Positions 1 through 64,000 of a stretch of DNA of 64,000 nt are shown here, one piece after another. The DNA lies in assembly GCA_019802505.1 (NCBI GenBank), contig JAFMOC010000007.1:2637001-2701000 (forward strand). Reading direction: 5' to 3'. Made by a program: the position numbers and the translations under genes. The number at the start of each line of letters is the position of its first letter. Position 1 is the stretch's first letter. Origin of the DNA: Corydoras sp. C115 (Eukaryota > Chordata > Actinopteri > Siluriformes > Callichthyidae). The notes under the pieces were generated by a model. That model was not told the origin of the DNA and searched no databases. It saw only the letters and a list, made by a program, of their open reading frames with translations.

Positions 1-3000
1 CACAGTCTTCAAACTTTTTTTCCAGTCTCACAGACCCTCAACAAACCACTTTGCAATTTGGACCCATAAGCTCCGCCCACTTTGATTTTTCGCTAATTTG
101 CATAATTTAAAAATTCAACTTCTTCCTACTACTTCTCCATTTTTCACTCAATCCCCATGTGTTTGGTATCAAAAAATTCAGCAGAGTGTGCCCTCAACTC
201 GATTTTAAAAAAAACTCTGACTTTTCCCTTCAGTCCCACTTCTACATGCAAATTCATCTACATGTCATAATTCAAATTAATTCATCCTTCATTCAAAAAT
301 CTGTAACTCAAACACCCTTCACTCAAACCTTCTACAACTTCACACACACATTCAGCATCAGTCCCTGAGGACGTCCAATAAATTTGGCGCGCTTCTGTCC
401 ATAGGTGGCGCTATAACAGTTACATGTCTGTTTCTCACTAACCGTACATGCGATCGAGCTCAAACTCAACACACATCATCTTCTTCTAGTCTCTAACAGA
501 TATCCAAAATGCGACTACATCCCCCGAGCTTTACGACCGCCATTAGCCAAACCGCTGTCAACAGGCCTTTCGTGCCCTTCCCGTTGACCGATGACCCTTA
601 AACTTGACCACTCTGTACGTCTACGCACTCTTTACAAACCCCCCGATTTCGACGCCGATTGGCCAGAGGTGGCGCTATTTCTAAATACTGCTAATAACTT
701 CCACATATGTACATCTACCGTCTCATTTATGCAATCCCATAATGCTCTACTACATCCTTCACATCTGTCCCCATACATGTCCATTAAAAAAATGTCCACT
801 TCTCCAGATATTTCACAAAGTCCAAAACCTGCTCTTTTCGAACAAGTCTCTGGATTTTAATCCAATCTTCTCAAAATTCATCTGGTCATACTCAGGAGAA
901 TGTCTAGGTAAATAATTATCAAAAAAATGTCGCCTTTTCCACTTCCACTTATTTTACACTAATATTTTTTCATTAGCGTCATTAGCATATATAGGCTATA
1001 TTGCTATAACTCATTAGCCGTTAATCTCATCAAGTCCAAATTAAATAGGTATACTCGGCATGTCCCTCCAGTGATGCAGGCCGATTTTGGTTGACCTAGT
1101 CCTTAAGGGGCCTCTGATAGGCGCTATAACAGCTACATGTGAGTTTCTCACTAACCGTAAATGCCATCGAGCTCAAACTCGACAAACATCATCTTCTGTC
1201 CAGTCTAAAACAGATATCCAAAATGCGACTACATCCCCCGAGGTTTACGACCGCCATCAGCCAATCCGCTGTCAGCAGGTCTTTCACACCCTTCCCGTCG
1301 ACCGATGACCTTCAAACTTCACTGATCTGTACATCTACACATTCTTTCCCAACCACCAGATTTTCACACCGATTGGCAAGAGGGGGTGCTCTATATGTAT
1401 GTTCCTACTGCCATGTTGTCCAGACTGTCCATAACAGCTTGAACCCCGCTAATCACCGCTTGCGGTTATATTTCTTATTATTATTATTATTATTATTATT
1501 TTTCTCCGGAAAAACGCGTTGGGCAGCCAAAACCGCAGCGCCATCAGCCACCAAACCCGGTGGGTACATCCAGATGGTGTGCATCTTCTCAGATAACAAA
1601 ATCCAGATGTTTTCATCTATTGGTGGCGCAATAGAGCAGCAAAACGCGTTTACGCGTCTAACTTCTACCACCTTCTTCTCACAGTCTTCAAACTTTTTTT
1701 CCAGTCTCACAGATCCTCAACAAACCACTTTGCAATTTGGACCCATAAGCTCCGCCCACTTAGATTTTTTGCTAATTTGCATAATTTGAAAATTCCACTT
1801 CTTCCTACTACTTCTCCATTTTTCACTCAATCCCCATGTGTTTGGTATCAAAAAATTCAGCAGAGTGTGCCCTCCACTCGATTTTAAAAAAACTCTGACT
1901 TTTCCCTTCAGTCCCACTTCTACATGCAAATTCATCTACATGTCATAATTCAAATTAATTCATCCTTCATTCAAAAATCTGTAACTCTAACACCCTTCAC
2001 TCAAACCTTCTACAACTTCACACACACATTCAGCATCAGTCCCTGAGGACGTGCAAGAAATTTGGCGCACTTCTGTCCATAGGTGGCGCTATAACAGTTA
2101 TATGTCTGTTTCTCACTAACCGTACATGCGATCGAGCTCAAACTCAACACACATCATCTTCTGTCCAGTCTCTAACAGATATCCAAAATGCGACTACATC
2201 CCCCGAGCTTTACGACCGCCATTAGCCAAACCGCTGTCAACAGGCCTTTCGTGCCCTTCCCGTTGACCGATGACCCTTAAACTTGACCACTCTGTACGTC
2301 TACGCACTCTTTACAAACCCCCCGATTTCGACGCCGATTGGCCAGAGGTGGCGCTATTTCTAAATACTGCTAATAACTTCCACATATGTACATCTACCGT
2401 TTCATTTATGCAATCCCATAATGCTCTACCACATCCTTCACATCTGTCCCTATACATGTCCATTAAAAAAATGTCCACTTCTCCAGATATTTCACAAAGT
2501 CCAAAACCTGCTCTTTTCGAACAAGTCTCTGGATTTTAATCCAATCTTCTCAAAATTCATCTGGTCATACTCAGGAGAATGTCTAGGTAAATAATTATCA
2601 AAAAAATGTCGCCTTTTCCACTTCCACTTATTTTACACTAATATTTTTTCATTAGCGTCATTAGCATATATAGGCTATATTGCTATAACTCATTAGCCGT
2701 TAATCTCATCAAGTCCAAATTAAATAGGTATACTCGGCATGTCCCTCCAGTGATGCAGGCCGATTTTGGTTGACCTAGTCCTTAAGGGGCCTCTGATAGG
2801 CGCTATAACAGCTACATGTGAGTTTCTCACTAACCGTAAATGCGATCGAGCTCAAACTCAACAAACATCATCTTCTGTCCAGTCTAAAACAGATTCCCAA
2901 AATCCGACTACCTCCCCCGAACTTTACGACCGACATCAGCCAATCCGCTTTCAGCAGGTCTTTCACGCCCTTCCCGTCGACCGATGACCTTCAAACTTCA

Positions 3001-3165
3001 CTGATCTGTACATCTACACATTCTTTCCCAACCACTAGATTTTGACACCGATTGGCAAGAGGGGGCGCTATATATGTATGTTCCTACTGCCATGTTGTCC
3101 AGACTGTCCATACCCGCTTGAACCCCGCTAATCACCGCTTGCGGTTATATTTTATTTATTATTAT
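1..3165. repeat. Tandem duplication of a 1,679 bp unit, unknown repeat family
   Basis: Sequence from 1 to about 1440 recurs at 1680 to about 3120 with an offset of 1,679 bp and only scattered substitutions and two compensating single-base indels. Each unit also contains an internal, more diverged duplication (about 407-690 and 1120-1400), so the roughly 280 bp piece beginning ggcgctataac occurs four times (407, 1120, 2086, 2799). Units end in a short palindrome, accgcttgcggt, followed by a TTA-rich run (1476-1502 and 3148-3165). The motif ggtggcgctat recurs. An 89-residue open frame is kept in both copies (591-860, 2270-2539) but resembles nothing I know. The array probably continues to the left of the window. 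Confidence 0.85.
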
Positions 3166-3641
3166 TGTATAAAACCCCTTCTGTAATTAGTAGACATGGT
3201 TTTTATGTACTTGAACAGAGCCTATTCTTAAGCACACTGGCACTCTTCAAGAACTTATAATATTTTAATATTAAATAACACTTAATATAAAACATAAAAT
3301 TAATAATATTATTTAAATAATAATGCTTTCCCTTTCCTCTCCTTGTTTCTATTATTGTTATTATTAGTTTTAGTAGTTTTATTATTGCATATGTACTATC
3401 TCTTCAGTCGAGCCTGACAACTGTAGGCCAATGATTCTGATTCATTCATGAGTTTAATAGTGAAGTTTTATTTTTTATTTTTTATGAGGTAGGTCACCAA
3501 GTCTTTCCTCAAGCATACTCAATCAGGTGGGCAATTAGAATCTTCAGTTTACTCATTAGCATGTCTGAAAAGTTGAAGGAAGCACCTGTGTGTCTATATG
3601 TGTGTATAATAATATATGTGTATATAATAATTATCATAATC
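3166..3641. other. Non-coding, AT-rich intron; nothing recognised
   Basis: Short TTA, TTAT and GTGTATA runs only. No exon with matching phase or centlein-like peptide could be found here. Confidence 0.5.
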
Positions 3642-3655
3642 ATATTCATTTTTAT

Positions 3656-4006
3656 GGCGGCACGGTGGCTTAGTCGTTAGCACGTTCGCCTCTCAGCGCT
3701 AGGGATTCCCGGTTCGAATCCCCATCTGGGTGGAGTTTTAATGTTCTCCCCGTGTCCGCGTGGGTTTCCTCCGGGTTCTCCGGTTTCCTCCCACAGTCCA
3801 AAAACATGGATCAAGTCAATTGCATTCTCCAAATTGCCCCATATAGAGTGTGTTTGTGTGAGTGAGTGTGTGCCCAGCGATAGATTGGCGCCCTGTCCTG
3901 GGTGTATCTGCCCAGCGCCCGAGACATTCTCCCCTGGATGGGCATGGGGAACACCCCTTCCTCCTCGCGACCCTAATAGAGGATAAAAGTTGAAGATAAT
4001 AAATAA
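3656..4006 (+). mobile_element. tRNA-derived SINE, full length, with 14 bp target duplication
   Basis: The head looks like a tRNA with an A box (ggcttagtcgttagc) and B box (ggttcgaatcc). The body runs through tttcctcccacagtcc, the ccatatagagtgtg segment and ggatgggcatgggg, ending in a gataaaa-gataataaataaa tail. The perfect repeat atattcatttttat at 3642-3655 and 4007-4020 is the target-site duplication, showing a complete retrotransposition event. Same family as the copies at 6834, 12670, 21479, 23163, 50586, 51834 and 54000. Confidence 0.9.
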
Positions 4007-4239
4007 ATATTCATTTTTATTATAATAAATTATATCAGTAATATTGAATAATGCTCTATAATAATATAATATACATAATATAATATAATAATGAGAAGGA
4101 TAATGCACCACCCTTTAAAAAATTGCATGTAACTTGTGCATTTTTTTAAACACTCATTAAACAATGTTATTTTCCACTTAGTAGTATAGACAGGTACTCT
4201 TTTCAGACATTTTGGATATTGACCCCCATAATGTAAAAT

Positions 4240-5300
4240 AAACTGTGTGTGCGTGTGTCTGCGTGCTCCTTTATGGTGCTGGGAGAAAAGAATGAATCAA
4301 AGTTGAGGAGTTAAATGTGTCTGCTGCAGCTCAGATCCCATGCTGAGCCAGTAGCAGTGGCGCGTGTGTACATGTGCGTGTTAGTCAGTGTGTATTGATC
4401 GTTCCAAGGACCCTAGGTACCGCATGATGTGGCTAACGCCGTGTCACTCTGATGAGAAACACTCTCCGGTCAATCTAAGCTATTCATTAAAGCTGCCTGG
4501 TGCTGCTCACGCTTCCTCTTCTCCCCTCTTCACTTTTTATTTATTTATTTATTTTTATTTTTAACTTTCGTTTTCTTTCGACAGTTCCTCCCTCTTGTGA
4601 ATATCTGAGTGGTAAATCTATATGTGTCACATTGGCGGAGGGGCTTGTTCTCTTTGTCCTTGTTAATAATAACAGGGTATTCAGGGTGCTGCTTTTTCAA
4701 GCCTAGCGTGTCATCGTGGTGGTAAACAAGCTCTCGCTCCGTCCTCCCTCACTTCTGCGCGCTCATGCAGAAAGCAGACCTGACCGGCTCCTTGCACCGG
4801 CTGAGGTCAGAATAATGGGCCGCTGCTTGTCAGGAAAATCTATACGTTTCACCCCTGAAAAGTCCCATGTACTAGATTTAGTGAGGATTTTTCTTATTCT
4901 GTTTCTTCCTCTCCTGGTCAATATTTCAGGCGATTTGGGAAGCGACCCTGCTCCTTCCCTGCAATGCCCCCTTGATTTCCACCAACCCCTCCCCTCCTCA
5001 TCCCCAGTCCTTGACTTGCCCCCTGCTGAGGGGTTTAAGTCAAAGTGAAGCTGTGGACGGGCGAAGAAGCGAAGGAGTCTGCTTCTCCCCGTCGGCTGGC
5101 CAGTGAAATGTCAGGCTGTAATTATGTCTCAGGTGCCAGGTTGGCGTGGAAACGCTTATCAGTGCCTCGCTCCAATGGAAAAGCAGGAGAGAAACAAAGA
5201 CAGGCGTGAAAGCGCGAAAGAGCACTTTGTATGAAAAAGAAAGATGAAAGCAAAAAGTTTTTAGATGTCTAACAAAGTTAAGCTGCAGGTGCACTGTGAA
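4240..5300. other. GC-richer intronic island upstream of exon a, function unknown
   Basis: This stretch is richer in G+C than its surroundings and includes two related pieces carrying the motif ctgagtggtaaatctatatg (about 4600) and ttgtcaggaaaatctatacg (about 4827). It contains no phase-compatible centlein exon. It could be a regulatory or conserved non-coding segment, or an old repeat. Confidence 0.3.
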
Positions 5301-5417
5301 GAAGCTTTACACCCTTATTAAACTGTTAGTGGTCTGTTTTTCAGTAAAGGGCCATGGCTCAAAACAAACATTCTATTTTTGATATTTATACATACGTATG
5401 TGTCTGCGTGGGTTTAG

Positions 5418-59587
<54,170 letters not shown>

Positions 59588-59737
59588 GTCAGCTTTTTGC
59601 TCTTCACAGTAGTTTTTCTCTCTTCTTTTTCTGTTATACCTACTATTAAGAATGTCATCATTAAATTAGTTTGGGTTAAAAAAAAAAAGCTAAAATACTG
59701 TTTGTTCAAATGTGAAGTCAAAAAGCATTCAGTCTAA

Positions 59738-60200
59738 AGATGGCAAATGGTCATGTCCAGATCACACAACCACCAATATGTAAAAAAATGATTTAAATGC
59801 AGCTGTATTTATACAAGAATGAAACATTGACCTAATTGTTAGTTATTACAATGTTTTGCAGGAGGTGTTATTTATTTTTTATGAGTTTGTTTGTGTTACA
59901 GTGTAGCTTCAAAGTGTTTTCTATATTTCTGTATTAACATGAATTAAAAGTCAGCTTGTGAATTGCAGACTCAGAACCAGAATGGTAGAAAGTTTGGCTG
60001 AAAACTGTTACACTCTGATTATTGTGATGGCGCAGTAATAGTGGCAATAAGCAGTGCTGAACAGCTGGTGTGAGATAGATGACTCCAAAAACGCAGTGCT
60101 CATGTGGTGTTTGTGTGCATGTCTGTTCATATGCATACATGTGTTGATGAATCAGTCAGTCTGGGTTTACTGAAAAGTGACATTTTGGATTTTATTAAGT
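59738..60200. other. Non-coding; possible 3' untranslated or intronic sequence
   Basis: If the exon at 59528 is terminal, this would be its 3' flank. No canonical aataaa with a downstream GT-rich element stands out. Confidence 0.3.
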
Positions 60201-60208
60201 GTGGCAAT

Positions 60209-60609
60209 TAGGGGTGAGCTGCAATATTCGCTGATTCGACGATTCGATTCGGAGAACCGTAGTCGACTATGAACCTCATAATCGAATGTACCATTTTGAC
60301 CACATGGGGGTGCCCATGGCTGCTTCTAAGCATTAGTTTTTACATGAAATGTCTTTGTTTTCGTTATATATATAGCCTTTTGTCAAATAAAATCATCCTA
60401 ATTTCTAGAAAAAAAAAGAAAAACAAAAAAAAGGTTTTCTTTTGTTAGAAAAACAAGTAAAATATAAAAAAATATATTTAAAAAAAAAAAACTACGCCCT
60501 TAGCGCCATCTTGTGGTGAAATTTTAACTGATTCGACTATCAGTCGACTATAGGGAAAATCTGACGAATCAGATTCGACTATGAAAATCTTTAGATGAAT
60601 ACAGCCCTA
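60209..60609. mobile_element. Non-autonomous hAT-type miniature element with 8 bp target duplication
   Basis: The perfect direct repeat gtggcaat at 60201-60208 and 60610-60617 flanks a 401 bp element starting taggggtg and ending cagcccta, i.e. TAGGGNTG termini in inverted orientation, as in fish hAT transposons. The interior has several gattcgact/agtcgacta pieces near both ends and no coding capacity. Confidence 0.85.
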
Positions 60610-60617
60610 GTGGCAAT

Positions 60618-63039
60618 AAATACCTTTATAAAATATGAGTTTTGCTCTCATAACTTACCAGATTTGTTTCTCCATATTAGCAATCAGATGGCTTTATTAC
60701 CCCAACCCAAACGTGTAGCAGAAACAGACAAGCATAATTTGAAGAGTACAAGGCTTAACCCCAGGCTGACTTGTTAGCGTTTTGGAGACCACTGCCTCAT
60801 CGTTTGCACTTGAAAATGTGCACAATTGTCCTCTTGTCCTGACTGAAAAACATTTAAAGTAAAGTAAAGACTGCAGTTATTTCCCTCCTCTATAAAAATT
60901 AAGTATGAAGTGTGGATGGTTCCTAGCCATGTAGCTAGGGTGGAAAACATGGAAGCTGTGCTGAGTTCGGTGGCTGCACCGGCCCTATCCGTCATTTCAT
61001 AGAGACATAGGGGAGTTAACTCCTCTCCTTGGGGGATTCTTAACAAAGGATTTCCCACCAGAGTAGATATGCGATCCGACACTTTAATAAAAGTAAAAGT
61101 GATTGATAGTGTCAGGCTTCAGCCAGACACAGCTCGGTCTTTCAGTCACTCGCGATAGACTTTAAAGTATCATTTGGCCAATTTTTTTAATGGAGGTCCA
61201 GTCTTAGAGAATTAACATAAAACTCCTTGGGTGATTGGAATGGTAAGCATGAAGAAGGAATCTTCTTTTAGTCCTGGTGGACCATGCAATCAGATGGGGA
61301 AAAATGTGACTCACAGCACATAGGTAGTGGTTTGAAAAGAAATACTGTTATATCAAGGCAGTTCATTAATACCAGCTTGTTCTGTACACAGAACAATGAG
61401 TTAGTCCAATGCCTTATTATACCCTAAAAACATGATATGCAAGGTCATTTACACCTATTAGCCTCAGTATGAGAGGTCCTGCAAGATTCCACTGGGTTCT
61501 GTTGTATAAATTAACGGACGGATGCAAGCTGTGTGACATGGATGTTGTCAAAGAAAATTAAAGGAGGGACCTTCTTAAAAAATTCAATTCAATAGTTCAA
61601 TAATATCAAAGCAAAACTTCACACACTAGGGAAAGTCACACTGGAGAATTTGTTCAAAGACGCAATAACGGCAAGCCTGGCTGTGTAATAGGGTCACGCA
61701 TATACAGGAACTCCCAGTGGAAGATAAAGTACTTGGAGATGAGTATTATTACCCACATAGCATTCTAAATTACTCACCGAGTGGCAGAGGCCATTTGAGG
61801 CAAAATGATGGGTACGATTTTGAAACGATGGGTAAGAATTTGAATATGGCATGCCGTGGTCAGATAGATGCATTTCAGAGCAGATGTACAATCTGAACTT
61901 ACTATAACCTTGGAACGAGGCAGTACTGGTGAAATTGGCAATGGTTGTTTTAAAGGAAAATGAGCTGGGACCGCCGGTAAATCTGCTAAAAATGACCACA
62001 GATCAGATATTTAGCATATTTGCTCTACATCTTAAGCTACCAATGTTGCACAATTAAAGACCAAATTGTCTTCCTGGCTATACACCATAGTATGCCACAT
62101 CCAAGATAGAAATATAGAAAAATGCTTTGCACCACATGGAATATTGTTAATGGTTTTTATTTACAGTTGAAACAAAAAAAGGAAAGAACATATTCAACAT
62201 CCAAGGGCAGTTCTAAAAGCACTGCAACATATGCAAGGTTCACCACCAACTCTAAAAAGTATGCATTTGGCTGAGTGGAAGTATAGTATTTGGGTTTCCA
62301 CTTGACCCAGGGGCAGATGGATCAAATCGATAACACTGCAGCAATTGTGATCTGCTTCAGACTCAGAACAAAAAGGAAGTGGGACAGCTCTTAGTTCTGG
62401 CTCAGTATTATCATTAGTTTATGCCAAATTGTTAGGACAACATCAGCATTGTGACTAATCTCTTGATAAAGGGAACACCAGCTCTTGTTCATGGATGTCT
62501 GTGGATGGAGCAATGCCAACAGTGAGCGGTCAACCCACATTTATCAATGCCTACTAGGAAGAACCTTCACTCTCTGTTTAGATCATACCTGTTCCAGTGG
62601 CTCCACCTCATAAAGGATGCCAATGCAGCAAACACCGGATGTCTGGATCACTAACCTACCAAAGGGGGCTGATGGTGAAAGCTGATTATCTCTCCTACAA
62701 TGGGGGAAGGAGTGAAATGCAAGCCTGAAGGTCTCCAGCCTAAGATTGACAGTGGGGAAATGTGGCATGCACGCATGATTGAGAATCAGCTTGTACATGG
62801 GTGGAGTTAGAGAACGAGACAGATAAAAAGGCTCACCTGAAATGTGTCACTGTCTAATTGGTGTGCTGTCTGGTGAAGTGAAGGGAACAACAGGGAAATA
62901 AGGGAAATAAAAGGAGTGTGTGTTTGTGTGACAAGCTGCCAATCAGTTTGCATCCACTGGATTGGCATTTTTGCCAAAGTGGCATTTTTGTTTCGTCAAT
63001 AACATCTTTGAGCTCAACCATTATAAATTTTTTGTAATG
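60618..63039. other. Unrecognised sequence, no credible gene
   Basis: About 2.4 kb with composition less AT-biased than the introns. Frames are broken everywhere, and several passages have the look of decayed repeat, but I cannot name a family. Confidence 0.4.
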
Positions 63040-63508
63040 GAAAGAATGGACAGGCTGTTTCAAGATGATGGAAAGGCAACAGTAACTCAAATATCCAGTC
63101 GTTACAAGCAGCAGTACACCACACTGGGTGCCACTCCTGGCAACTAAGAGCAGAAAACTGAGACTACATTCGCACAATTGTATCAATGGTTCAGGCGGGT
63201 TGTGTCCATTTCTTTATGACCACAGTGATTCTTATTGCTACTTCTAGCAGGATAATGCACCATGTCACAAAGCTCATATGTTCTCAAATTGGTTTCCTAA
63301 ACATGATGATGAGTTCAGTGTACTTCACATTCACCAGATTTCAATTCACTATAGCATATTTGTTATATGGTGGAACAGGAGATTCGCATCATAGATGTGC
63401 AGCCCACAAATCTGCAGCAACAGCGTGATGCTATCATATCAGTATAAACCAAAATCTCTGAGGATTTTTTCCAACACCTTGTTAAAAGTATGCCATTAAG
63501 AATTATGA
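63040..63508 (+). mobile_element. Deleted Tc1 relic related to the element at 33662
   Basis: Blocks match the transposase of 33810-34846 in order: gatggaaaggcaacagtaac, gggtgccactcctggc, tatcaatggttcaggc, gcaggataatgcaccatgtc, gagattcgcatcatagatgt. Large parts between are deleted and no frame survives. It shows the original reading at the site where the copy at 33662 has its frameshift. Confidence 0.88.
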
Positions 63509-63910
63509 GTGAGTCAATTTGGATAAAAGTGGCTTTTAACTGACAATGTTATGGAGTCTGAAGTCAGTTTAACCCAAAAACAAACTGAAACTTCCACAAA
63601 AAACACAAAAGACCCACATTCTTTCAGTCCGTGTCATATGACTTAAAGTGTAGAAAACACACCAGCATTTCTTAAAGTAGCAAAAGAATGTGTTAAGTGA
63701 CAAAAATGTTACTTAACATTCAAGTTCACACAGTTTTTGACACAGTATTACCCATGGACTTGCTGATCATGTACATTGAGCATTGGCTTTCATTAGGATT
63801 TCTGTCAATAGACTTTCACTTTTTAAAGTTTTAAGTAATAAAACTTTATATAATAAATTAATACATTTTTAATTATACTGCATTTGAAATAGGTTTTGAA
63901 GTTTGTAACA

Positions 63911-64000
63911 TACGCTACCATTCAAAGGTTTGGGGCCACTTAGATATTTCCTTATTTTTGAAAGAAAATTAAATGAATCAGAAATACACTCAATACATTG
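63911..64000 (+). repeat. Start of an interspersed repeat cut by the window end
   Basis: The sequence ctaccattcaaaggtttggg with gccactta resembles the left end of a common fish DNA-transposon repeat that I recall. Only 90 bases are available. Confidence 0.35.

Noticed and set aside
3660..3735. tRNA gene
   Set aside because: The A and B boxes belong to the SINE head; the same sequence recurs at 6840, 12970, 21485 and 50590 with SINE bodies attached and does not fold as a complete tRNA by eye.
3677..4111. 144-residue minus-strand frame and similar frames at 12638, 12703, 50600
   Set aside because: All are translations of the same SINE body in either direction, without coding conservation.
4716..5048. 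110-residue frame upstream of exon a, considered as an upstream CNTLN exon
   Set aside because: Composition is hydrophobic and Pro/Ser-rich with no coiled-coil character or centlein similarity.
60774..62798. Frames of 70-100 residues on the minus strand, considered as a retroelement polyprotein
   Set aside because: No protease, reverse transcriptase, RNase H or integrase motif could be seen and the frames are scattered.

Overview
The window is vertebrate nuclear DNA, almost certainly from a teleost fish. It is AT-rich and intron-dominated, with many (GT)n and (TA)n microsatellites, several Tc1-type transposons, an L2-like LINE and recurring copies of one tRNA-derived SINE. This mix fits an ostariophysan such as a catfish, but the species cannot be fixed from the sequence alone.

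One host gene is recognisable and fills most of the window on the + strand: the fish orthologue of centlein (CNTLN), a coiled-coil protein of the centrosome linker. I could assemble 15 well supported exons between 5418 and 59190, plus three less certain ones (44813-44842, 42051-42116, 59528-59587). Splice phases agree at every join between supported exons, and the order of peptide blocks follows the C-terminal half to two thirds of human centlein. The N-terminal exons lie upstream of the window. The last coding exon is either 59528 onward or outside it.

Layout: 1-3165 is a tandem duplication of a 1,679 bp unit of unknown repeat, itself built from an internal duplication. 3166-5417 is upstream intron with a full-length SINE that has a perfect target duplication. 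Intron 5540-17449 holds a nested transposon (Tc1 interrupted by a SINE and a LINE) and further SINEs. The exon at 17450-17566 sits directly behind a 107-base (TG)n tract. Intron 17567-31310 holds SINEs, two degenerate Tc1 relics, two long GT microsatellites and several GC-richer, homeodomain-site-like islands that could be conserved non-coding elements. From 31311 to 59190 the exons become dense, with two more Tc1-type elements in introns. The Tc1 at 33662-34878 has a frameshifted transposase. The Tc1 at 48782-50406 has an uninterrupted DD34E transposase and paired repeats at both ends, so it may be recently active. From 59738 to the end there is a hAT-type miniature element, unrecognised sequence and a deleted Tc1 relic.

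No RNA gene, CRISPR array or operon-like arrangement was found, and no novel defence or biosynthetic system is apparent. The most interesting items are the (TG)53 tract placed where the polypyrimidine tract of an in-frame, skippable CNTLN exon should be, a probable 30 nt microexon, a triple NAG acceptor, the possibly intact Tc1 element, the nested transposon stack and the young 1.68 kb tandem duplication.
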